Shown piece by piece: positions 34,946 through 45,129 of a DNA stretch of 64,000 nucleotides. The notes beneath the pieces are model-generated. The model was not told the origin of the DNA and searched no databases. It saw only the letters and a list, made by a program, of their open reading frames with translations. Numbering within the stretch: position 1 is the stretch's first letter; the number at the start of each line of letters is the position of its first letter. Source of the stretch: Escarpia spicata (Eukaryota; Annelida; Polychaeta; Sabellida; Siboglinidae); assembly GCA_963995525.1 (NCBI GenBank), contig OZ023218.1, positions 46,800,314 through 46,864,313 of the forward strand, given 5' to 3'. A program made the translations under genes and the position numbers.

Positions 34946-37900
34946 CCCTCGCTTGAGTTGACGTCTGCAGTGACGTCTCCATCACTTGTCTTTATTGCTG
35001 TCCGCTTGCAACTGAACAACACAAATAAAAAAGTAAAACATTAATTTTAAACAGAAATATTACCCATCACAAATAATAAATCCTTCACTCTTTACTGCCT
35101 TTCCTCAACTGAAAATCTCAAGTTCTATTGCTCTGTTATTCATCTAGTCCTAATCTAAATTTTTTGCTTAATCCTTTCGTTTTGTTGTGCTGCTGAGCAC
35201 AATTTTCAAGCATGTAGATGGAAAAGAAGTAATGTTATTATTATTAACTATTATTTAACATTTTGTTATTATTATTACGTTACCACGTCCACACAAAACT
35301 TACAATTGTCTCTTGGTCGTCTTGTTGTTTCCATTGGGGCAGTCTCTTCCTTGATGGCTCAAGTCTCCACACACATGGCTACCTGCAAGAACCAGGCATC
35401 AAACAGCTTCAGGCCCTTAGCCAGAAATAATTCCACTCAAAATTCAACCAACTGGCTAAGCCCCTGAACAGCTTCCACACAGAATACTAAAAATAGATAA
35501 AGTAAGAGTAAAGGTAAACTCTTATATAGCATGGTACCCAGTTTTTAGTAATGCTCAGAACACTTTACATTTTATTCCCTGGCAGACCTGTTTATTGGAT
35601 GTTTAGAACATCATCTCGATTTCTCTGGGAAGCATTCAGAGATGATAAAAGGCTATTCGCTTAAAAAGAACCTCTTTAAAATTGCAGGTGAATATCTGAT
35701 TATAATTACAGGTCTGCCAACAAAAACATTACAATTTGAGGTCATACCAGTGACCTTGACATCACCACATTTGTAGTCCACCAGGTGGCACTGGTTGCAA
35801 TGTTCACAGTGGACATGTGATGGCTTGACACATCGTTGACACTTGTCACAGTGCGTGTACTGTCATCCATCCTGCAGAGACAGAGGGTGGCTTAAATGAG
35901 ACCATTACTTGTGTTATCTGTCAGGACCAAGAATATTACGTGTCATCTGTCATGACCAAAACAAATGACACTATACATTGCAAATAATCAGTGAGTAATA
36001 ACTACTTATCTAATTATCCCCTAAACAAGATATGTCCTTAGTTTATACTTTTTACTTTAGTTGTGTGTTCAATAATTTATGGTAACACAATTGAAAATTT
36101 ATCAAATTTGTATGGTTTCTGAAACAACCTTTTAAGAATTGTCCAATTGGATATAATAAAACTATTAGCAAAAATGGACGTCCTCCAGATGGCGCTACAT
36201 GCACAGACTCTGTATGTAATAATAAAGTACAGGAAATTAGTCCTTTTAATATGGTCACCTCAACATTCAGGTCATTTCACACACTTTCACATTTGACCTT
36301 AATAACGAGGTTCCACTGTATATATAGTATACTTATCAACATAAGTATCTTCGTGTTTGTCACACGCCACAATGAACCAGACATCAAGTCGAACAGGCAT
36401 ATTCTGCACCCGAGCCAAAAGTAACTGTCTAAGTGATGTGCCATCAATTGTGTTATTTGGGCAGAAGTGCACAATTTATAATCCTTGCATTGTCATCTTT
36501 CACTGTCTAGTTTACTTTCCTTGACGGATAATCCCAAACTAATCAAATGACATCATTTTTCAAAACATTGCTTTCTTAAAGTTTGTTTCAATTTTATCAA
36601 TAAAAAAAAAAAATACTGAAGATATATCAAAAAATGAGGTATCATTTTATGTCCAAAACTCTAAGTCATAATTCTGCTGTGACAGGTGACACATGTACAG
36701 ATGCAGAGACATACCTTAGACGTGAGGCGTCACACATGTTGCAGCGGTCAATATCTGTTGGCACATAACACTGGCACAAAACCTGCAAAGATTAAAATTA
36801 ATTAATTATACCCAAAAGCAATAAATTTCCGTACTATTGTACATATAATCAAATTATTATTATGTTTAGCCAAAAATGTGTTCCCTGTCAATAGTCTGCC
36901 TACCAGTTCAGTCAACAGCAGTTTCAACTGCATGCCATTCTTTGTGTATGTATTAATTATACATGTTTGAGTGCTACCATTATGTAGGACCCACCTTTCC
37001 AAAATGAGATGCTTCTCTTGAAACATTGTTTTTATTGTATAATTGAATAGAGCACATTGAGAGAGAAAAAATACACACATCAATGTTACCTATATTCAAA
37101 CTACTTTCAGAGATACAGCCATTTGAAATAAAAAAATCTGGTTTCGAGAATAAAAGCTTTCCAATATTTTTACTCAGCTATGGTTTTATATACTATCAAC
37201 TGTGGTGTTGACAATTTTAACTTTGATTTTAACTGTATCAGGTGTGGTTTTTCACTTTTTCAGATGTAGTTTTCAATGTTAGCTCTGGTTTTCACACTAT
37301 CGGCTGTATTTTAAAACATTGCCAACAATTAAAAGAAAAATTTATAGGTGTCACAAAACATCAAAATAAACACACATGTGTAACATTTATATTATTTACA
37401 CAATGAACACATGAAAGACTAGTCTATTTCAAATAATTTCACGATGGAAACTCATTAAAAAATGGTCCAATTGTCTTTTAGCTTGTAGTCTAATGAGGAT
37501 CATTTTGGAATGATGGGTCACATATTGCTGATCAGTACATACCTACACAAGGAAGACTTTTTCAAAACTTAAACCCATCTTATGTACACACACCTGTACC
37601 CCTCTTCCCAGGGGAGTTAGATAGAGGCGGGAGGAAGGTTTGTGAACAGGGGAACCATGCCAGACAGACATCATCCAACTAAGTGTTTCTGGTACGATTA
37701 ACCGATAAGTGAGTTACTGCATTTGAAGGAAAATTTTTCCCACAACTCACTTCAATTCATATGTTAATCATGGCAGAAATGAAAAAGAGTAAGAATAAAT
37801 CAACTCTTCTTAAACGATACCTTTCAAACAGCTGAATGTTGTTGTAGTATCCAGGGGATTTAAATGATCTCTAAACACACAAGTTCTCTGCGCCAATATA

Positions 37901-39282
37901 AATCATGAACGATTGCTGCCATTTGTAGATTGAGCAACGTGACACCCAGCTAGAGTTGGGGCTATTTGGGGTAGTCTCAGGAGTTGCCCCCTAATTTGGG
38001 GACGATCTCAGCTGGGTACGTGTCATGTAACCGTCCCTAGCGACTAGGTACCACCTAGGAGCTAATGACCCTAAGTTGGACTTAGGTGTGTGTCTTGCAA
38101 CTGAGCACTGGATGTGGAGCCCTGGACATAGAGGTCATATGTGTCAACACTGCTAAACGGAAATAACTAACCTGGTAGTATCCTCCGATGATCCAACGCT
38201 CCAGGAAATAGGGAAACAACCAAAACTCTGGCGGTTCACAGCCAACTGAAATAATTAACATTGTTATTTTAGTTGTTCTACAGGATTATGGCATTAAATA
38301 TATGAGAGAAAACATAATCTAGATGGCTAAACCGACACTTAGCATCAAAGCATTAGCATCAGTGGTTTCACAATTCGGAGACATACTGAATTGTGTGCAC
38401 ATGACACAAAGTTAGTGATTCTCCAATGTTATCTAACATATCATTAATTAGCCAAACAGTTAAACACTGTTGATATATATGTTAATAGTAAATAAATTCA
38501 CAAATAAATAAAAAGATTAAAAACCTTAAAATCTGGTAAATTTCCATCATGGTAAACATAAATAAAAAAAGTTTAAGCATTTCCTAACATCTGCAGGGTT
38601 CTAGAAGCATGGGTGCATTCCGATTGATAAATTGCAGTCATAGCAGTTCTACAGTTGACAGGTTTCAGATGGAAACATATACATGATACTGGAATAGGTT
38701 GAAATGTTTATTGCAGACTTGTTATATAAAATATGCTTTAAAGTGACATTTGTTATAAAAATGGGATATATCCACATCTTTTTCGTTTTTGTAAAAACAT
38801 ACAGTAAGCGCCTATTGGGAAGAGCTGCAAGGCAATGCTGATTGGCTGAAAATGATCACACTTTGGTATAAAAAGACAGATGGTATTTATCGCTTTATGA
38901 AAACATTCTTTGGTGTAGTTCATTTAACCGAGATATAACATTTTGGTTGAAATTTGACATAGTTCTACTTCAACACATGGTTGAACAAATGCCAACTTCC
39001 TGTTTTAGCAAAATTTCATCAATGGCCTGTATCGTGTTCTGCCCCGAAACCCTTCAGTTACGTACCGTCAGTGTCACATGACCAGTCTGACATGATCCTG
39101 CGGATCGTGTGAGCGATCACTTCGACCAGTCCGCCGAATGGAGGATCTGTTACTAGGATGATCTCATCCGAGGTAGAATGAGAGAGGAACCTCTTGTAAG
39201 CAGAGGAAGCAGTAGGACCACGGAAGAAATAAAGGTTGAACATGTTGTAATGGCAGAAAGATTTACAACTGTAAAACTGCTC
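34924..39282 (-). pseudogene. ZCCHC4: ZCCHC4-like gene fragment, duplication copy B
   Basis: Minus-strand exons are 39,066-39,282 (catalytic), 38,172-38,245, a remnant at 37,594-37,660, 36,715-36,782, 35,748-35,871, 35,304-35,382 and 34,924-35,011. The first two splice in phase (217 bp, then 74 bp). Damage: a 21-nt in-frame loss at the end of the second exon removes LPSLCML; the third exon has lost its acceptor and 5' half and has TAA in FTNLPPASI; the zinc exon carries the same TGA as copy A; the first knuckle ligand is Ser; and the basic tail is replaced by repeat-coded residues (EGTLLVDG, stop). No N-terminal GRF-finger exons are visible upstream. I infer a dead gene fragment, although the catalytic exon itself is clean. 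Confidence 0.82.
39066..39282 (-). CDS. ZCCHC4: ZCCHC4 catalytic exon (DPPF N6-adenine methyltransferase motif)
   Basis: A 217-bp exon between acceptor tgttacag and donor gtacgt. It encodes EQFYSCKSFCHYNMFNLYFF, then EIILVTDPPFGGLVEVIAHT. FCHYNMFN and VTDPPFGGLVE agree with vertebrate ZCCHC4, where DPPF forms the adenine-binding catalytic site of this 28S rRNA m6A enzyme. It starts in phase 0 and ends in phase 1, which fits the next exon. There is no stop or indel. Copy A has no equivalent. It could be the last conserved piece of a decaying gene, or belong to a gene whose other exons lie outside the window. Confidence 0.88.
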
Positions 39283-39489
39283 CTGTAACAAAACAAGTAG
39301 TCACTGGACAAGTTGTAACAAGGGAACTGTTTGTAATTGTAAAATGTTCATGTAATGGAAGATATTATTAATCAATGTAATATTACTGTTATAATAATTA
39401 CAATGAGAGACAAGCTTCTGCAACAAAACATGTCTGGTGTCGACATACATAAGATATCCATAGCAGAAAGTGATAATAATTTTACTTCA

Positions 39490-39935
39490 CCAATGGTCCC
39501 TGTCACCTACATATCAATTGTCCCTGTCAAACACATATCAGTGGTCCCTGTCATCTACATATCAATGGTCCATGTCACACACATATATCAATGGTCCCTG
39601 TCACCTACATATCAATGGTCCCTGTCACCTATATATCTATGGTATCTGTCATCTACATATCTATGGTATCTGTCACTGACATATCAATGGTCCATGTCAC
39701 ACACATATATCAATGGTCCCTGTCACCTACATATCAATGGTCCCTGTCACCTACATATCTATGGTCCCTGTCACCTACATATCTAAGGTGTCTGTCAGTG
39801 ACATATCAATGGTCCCTGTAACCGACATATCAATGGTTCCTGTCACGTACGTATCTATGGTCCCTGTCACCTACATATCAATGGTCCATGTTACCTACAT
39901 ATCTACGGTCCCTGTCACCTACATATCTATGAATA
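39490..39935. repeat. 24-bp minisatellite, about 18 units
   Basis: Tandem units of TGGTCCCTGTCACCTACATA plus TCAA/TCTA, with a few 26-bp units (extra TA) that shift the frame. Frames such as MVPVTYIS repeated are open only because 24 is a multiple of three. It lies in the intron upstream of the catalytic ZCCHC4 exon. Confidence 0.93.
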
Positions 39936-40175
39936 CAAAAGAACCGGATTCACAATGGGCTAAGCTGAGGAGACAACTTTAAATTAAAATCTATCACTGG
40001 AAGTTGAAAGTGAAGGTTGATTAAAAAACTGATTCTACCATGACTATCCACCTTTAAACAAGTTGAAGGCTTAGATTTGGGTTTCTAGTTATGAGGGACT
40101 GGAGGGAGCTGTGTCGGTAACTTGACATTACAATTGGCCAGGAGCACTTAAGCTGTCAACTTTCATCTTACCCAT

Positions 40176-40400
40176 TTAGTTCAGATGACTCATCATTTGT
40201 TTGACAGCAGCCTTGTCCTGCAGAACTGCTTCCACCGCATGCAGTTCCTCCAGGGATGTGATGGGAAGGGTGATACCAGTCAGAAGGCCAACTCCGTGTG
40301 CTGTTTCCATGCCACCCTTAGCAGCATGCTGTTGCAGAAGAGTATAGTTCTCTGCCACCACTGTGTTCAACCCGCTGCACCAATCTCTCCACCACAGCAA
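40176..40400 (-). pseudogene. DUF4806-like fragment, probably transposon-derived
   Basis: A minus-strand frame reads NTVVAENYTLLQQHAAKGG, then LTGITLPITSLEELHAVEAV and QDKAAVKQMMSHL. The LPI-S-EEL...L pattern resembles DUF4806, a domain found in proteins spread with mobile elements in cnidarians, insects and fish. A stop follows SHLN where the domain should continue. A frame change near 40,370 links to an upstream stretch with a possible acceptor (tttgtacag). The match is from memory of the domain pattern only. Confidence 0.5.
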
Positions 40401-41389
40401 CTAGTGCTAGCTCAAATGGTGAAACTGTACAAACAGAAAAGGCTTGGTTTAATGTTTACATTACCTAACATGTAATTAGTAAGAACACACAAAGACAATG
40501 CTAAGAGCATATGCATTCTCATATCTCGACTGAGACCTTTCAAGGGAATTTATTTCCATATAAATAATACAATGAACATTGCTTTATAGTCCCCTCGCTA
40601 AGACAGCCACCTCACAATTATGGTCATCCTACGACCGACCCAAATGATTTCTGTAGCAGTAAAATAAATTAGTCTCACTAATACAGTCTTAACAATCCAT
40701 ATCATTTTGGTCCAATTACATTAACAATGTGTTAAGCATGATTTCCTTATTTATAACAAGTATTTATATTTTATATGTATTAACATAAGTACTATGTCTC
40801 ACAATACATGTAGGCCATAAGAGAACAGCCATTATAATAATTATTTAGAATTATCCAAATTTACTCAAATATGCTACTTGTATAATGTTACACTACTCAA
40901 CTTTTAAGTGAGTCATTTACGTTGGTAACTTGCTATAATCTACCCTCACTTGCACATGATTTGAGTGCTGTCAGACTGCCACTACTGGCTGAATCTTACT
41001 GGTGCCATAACTTTTCATAAATTTATTGGAACCAAGTCATGTGACCTTTCTGGAGCTTGTTTCAGCCATTTAAAACAATTTTTTGGAAGAAAACATTGAA
41101 AAGTTATGTTTTTTCAGTTAAATGCTCCAATTGTCATGTAATTCGGGATCTATACATACTTTTGCACGTTAATCTTGAATCTTCTATAAGCTTTCCATTC
41201 CGAGCCATATTTGGGTCACCAGAGGTAAATAAAGGGTTATTTTGCTTAATCTTTAGCCTGTTAGCCACCGGGTGCACGATGGTTTTAGCTGCCCTACATA
41301 GTACTTAGAAATGGCTGACTTGCAAAAAAATAATCCAAATAACATTACTGGTGTTTCGTAACTGACTGAAATATAATCATCTATACAGG

Positions 41390-41735
41390 GATTCTAGTGT
41401 TTACTTTAGATGCACCACTGTATACACTGGCCAAGTTTGTTCAGTGGAACTGGCCTCAGACACATGGCGAGGACAAGTATGTAATCATTTTCGGTGGTCT
41501 GCATTTTGAAATGGCAATGTGGAAAACATTCGGGGACTACTTGAAGGCCTCTGGGTGGACAACTGCACTGACCCAAGCAGGAATCGCCTCCTGGGGACCA
41601 GCTGACTCCTTACTCAAGGACTAGACATGCCCACCAAGTGAGTGCTCTGACCCTAGCGAAACTCCAGCATGATGCCTTCACACACCCTATGACTGAAGGA
41701 CCACATGATGAGAGAGCCAAAAGACGTGGAGACTA
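41390..41735 (+). pseudogene. Fragment of a repeat-associated protein (LYTLAKFVQWNWPQTHGEDKY type)
   Basis: The open frame 41,397-41,624 (DAPLYTLAKFVQWNWPQ, YVIIFGGLHFEMAMWKTFGD, ASWGPADSLLK) continues after a one-base shift as RTRHAHQVSALTLAKLQHDA with a stop near 41,738. The same module is, to my memory, repeated in many uncharacterised proteins of corals and lancelets, which points to a mobile element. Its function is unknown to me. The stretch 41,099-41,225 before it looks exon-like (tttcag...gtaaat) but is not assigned. Confidence 0.55.
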
Positions 41736-42029
41736 GATATGATCAGTAAGAGCCCAACATTTTCAGTGACTAGAAACTAGTCACTAAACCTTTTACACGG
41801 GCAGATATTTTATAATGATTTATCTTTTATTTTTTAATATTAATTTCAGTACACTTTTAAGTGTGGGTGTATTTAAGTGTGGGTGTGTTTCTTAATAACT
41901 ACTTGACCGTTTTATCAATTCTTAACCACTACCACTCGAGTTGGTGACATGGCAGGCTCCATACGACATACCCCTCCCTACAAGATGCACTTTTTGATGT
42001 ACGCTGTTCATGGTTTTATGTCTGCAGAT

Positions 42030-44993
42030 CACTTTTAGGCTTTTAAATGATCCCAATTTCAAAAAGTTTGAGAGTTTCCACAGCAACACAAACGAGACCT
42101 ATGTCGACGCCAATGCAAGACAAGACATCCATTCTGTCACGTCCTACTACATCTAGTCCCATATGGAAAACCATAACCCAATTGAAATGTCTCAAATCCA
42201 GCACCTCCACTGGACTACTGATCACTCCTCTACCATACAAACCCAGGACAACAACAACATTCTCCATACTTCTATGCATCATGTTATCAGGAGATGTTCA
42301 ACTAAATCCAGGCCTCTCTAAATGTCACTCATGTAAGAAATCACTAAAGTCTAATGCACTCATCCTAATTTGTAATGATTGTAATAAATCGCCACACATC
42401 AAATGCGCCAGGATATCCAGACAAGAATTTAACAACATTTACAGAAACCTAAATGTACCATGGCACTGTTCAAATTGCTCAGCACCCTGTGGCATTTGCC
42501 ATGGGGATGTCCTAAATGACCATAAAGCAATTCAATGCAATAGATGACAATGAATACAAATGATTAATAAATTCCTCATATTCGTGGGCCTGCCCCGAAT
42601 GCAACAACTTCAACTTCACAAATTCTTTCTTCAGAGATACAGAAATCCCAATGGCAAATCCCTTTTATCCTCTGGACAGTAACATTCATAGCCTAAACGA
42701 AACCACCAATAACAATACAACTAATAGCAGGAAAGCATACAGACCGAAAAAGAAAGCCTCAGACATCGAAGCACTAAACAATCTACAACACCCAGACATC
42801 ATCTGTGGGACTGAATCATGGTTAGATCCCTCAATAAAAAATGGAGAAATATTCCCAAGTAACTATAACGTCTTTAGAAAGGACAGAGAAACAGACACTA
42901 CTGGATGGGGGTATTTCAAATATCAAAACATGACCTCATCACAAGCCACCTACCAGACCTAGACACTAACAGTGAGAGCATTTGGACTGAAACCCAGATA
43001 AAAGGAATGAAACCAATAATCATGTGTACCCTCTATCGTGCCCCAAATGACTCTCATAGAACTCAAATCGAACAACTAGACCTAGCCCTTTCTAAATTAG
43101 ATAAAAAGATCAATACACATAATGTCATAATTACTGGCGATTTCAACCTCCATAACATCAACTGGGAAATTCACCAAGTCACACCTAACAATGGATATAG
43201 TACAACTGCTGTCAATAAATTACTCTCTCTTACAGAGGAACATGGACTGATCCAACATGTCAAGGAACCCACGCACAGACAGGGAAATGCCAACAATATT
43301 TTAGATCTTGTCTTCACCAATAGACCTGGGTTAATAAAGAAGATAAATGTAGTAGACGGAATAGCAGATCATAGTACAGTCATTATTGATGTAAACATCT
43401 CGCCCAAATGCAAACATCGTCCGAAAAGTCTTTATTATAAATAAAGCTGACAACATCACCAAAGCATTCGATAAAGTTCCACATAAAAGACTAATGTTCA
43501 AACATTATGGCATCACAGGCCCAATACCATCATGGATAAATAGCTTCCTTACAGGAAGGACTCAACAGGTTGTTATAAATGGATCCAAGTCAACATCAAC
43601 TCAAGTCATTTCTCTGGTACCACAGGGCACAGTACTGGGGCCCCTACTTTACATAAACGACCTGTCAGACAATCTTTCCTCAACTGTTCGCCTGTTTGCA
43701 GATGATTGCCTGTTATATTCACTGATTAAAACTGACCGAGACACATCTGTCCTCCAAAATGATCAGCTCAAACTTGAGAAATGGCAACACACATGGCTTA
43801 TGAAATTCAACCCCACTAAATGTCATACAATGACAATAGCCTCAAAACAACCGACACAAAATCTCTACACCTTCTGCGGACAACTTAAATATGTTGAATC
43901 ACACTGTTATATTGGCATACATATATCAAATACATTAAATTGGACAATACAATGCAACTCAGTCAAAAAAAATCACAACAGACATTAGGAATTATTAGAA
44001 GAAATTTAAATAAATGCCCATCCCAAATCAAGTCCATAGCCTACACAACCCTTGTCCGCCTTATACTTGAATATGCGTCAGTATCATGGGATCCACATTG
44101 CCTAAAACATATCAAACTTATAGAAAGAACCCAGAGACAAGCCGCCAGATTTTGTAAGAACAACTATTCTAGTGAGCCAGGAACGGTAACACAACTCCTT
44201 AAAGATCTCCAGTGGGACACCCTACAATCAAGAAGAAAAACCGAAAGACTTAGCATATTATATAAGATGGAACATAACCTCATAGATATCCCACTAGATC
44301 AATACATCAAACGCAACACCAGATGCTCACGTAAACATAATAAACAGTTAGTACAAATCAGGCACTCGACAAACATATTTGGAAACAGCTTTTTCCCAGT
44401 CACACTAAAAGAGTGGAATTCTCTACCTCCAAGCATTGTATCAAGTACATCATTGAACTCATTCCAGATTACTCTACCCCAACATGTAAACAACAGTACA
44501 TTTTAAGTAGTCAAAGACAAAATAGCATGATTATCACAAACACATATTATCGCCCACACAAACCTTTCAAAAAGATCAGCTATTCTTCCGAACAGTCTAG
44601 CATTTCTGCTTTCTAATTCCCCCTTCAGTTGCTGAATTGTCACCTCTCCAAAATCCTTGTTTGCCATGATTTTGCACACAGAGATATAGATAAAATGGAA
44701 CGTTGAACACAATGGCTATTACAACTGTTGACAGCTGTACATGGCAATCAACAAACGGCCCCCCTGGTGGGTATCGTCCTAACCTCTGCTTAAAAATCTG
44801 CCAGCCTATCGGATAGTTGTGGTTCTAGTTAATAATTAATCCAAAAGCTGGTACCATCGTTTACATGGAATTCTGGTAAATACTCTTTGACAAGCTAACT
44901 ATTCAGTTACAAGTAAATTGTCATATAAGCTGACGCAAAATTTATGAAATGATAAAACTTCGCTTATATTCAGTTAATTCAGCTGTAAGAATG
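42030..44993 (+). mobile_element. CR1/L2-like LINE with 2A-like motif and PHD finger, internally deleted, copy B
   Basis: The frame from 42,047 has an N-terminal leader, the 2A-like SGDVQLNPGL, and a Cys/His-rich PHD-like finger (CHSCKK, CNDCNKSPHIKC, WHCSNCSAPCGICHG) ending in a stop at 42,547. The endonuclease follows at 42,651-43,440 (TESWLDPS, ITGDFNLHNINWE, IADHSTVIID) with one shift near 42,905. The reverse-transcriptase fingers are missing. The palm resumes at 43,460 (TKAFDKVPHKRL, SLVPQGTVLGPLL, FADDCLLYSL), and the C-terminal frame runs to 44,506 (PQHVNNSTF). The 3' end is at about 44,993, where copy A also ends. The 5' boundary is not certain. Confidence 0.9.
42281..42316 (+). other. 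2A-like oligopeptide coding motif, degenerate
   Basis: Encodes MLSGDVQLNPGL at residues 79-90 of the LINE N-terminal frame. 2A peptides end in D(V/I)ExNPG followed by P and make the ribosome skip a bond. Here E is Q and the last P is L, so activity is doubtful. 2A-type leaders are known in APE LINEs of marine invertebrates. Confidence 0.75.
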
Positions 44994-45005
44994 TGTACCT
45001 GCATG

Positions 45006-45126
45006 GTTCTTCCCTTGTAGATATGTTCAATGGAACATCATATCGATTTTTGTGAGAAACATTCAGCCCCGTTGCAATTACTGCACACAGACTATGTTCG
45101 TACACAAATATCTTCCACTGTGTAGG
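45006..45126 (+). repeat. Dispersed repeat R between LINE B and gypsy remnant
   Basis: GTTCTTCCCTTGTAGATATG to CTTCCACTGTGTAGGA. It is the reverse complement of 22,454-22,571. The truncated integrase end of the gypsy element touches its right side. Confidence 0.8.
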
Positions 45127-45129
45127 AAT

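Larger units (their letters stand above)
34198..45126 (+). repeat. Segmental duplication, copy B
   Basis: The sister of 14,443-22,571, in direct orientation. It holds the minisatellite, ZCCHC4-like exons including the catalytic one, a 3.8-kb block missing from A (38,635-42,431), the LINE with its 5' region and repeat R. B-specific losses are about 33 bp at the terminal exon, 21 bp in the exon at 38,172-38,245 and about 515 bp that removed half of the exon at 37.6 kb. Confidence 0.88.
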
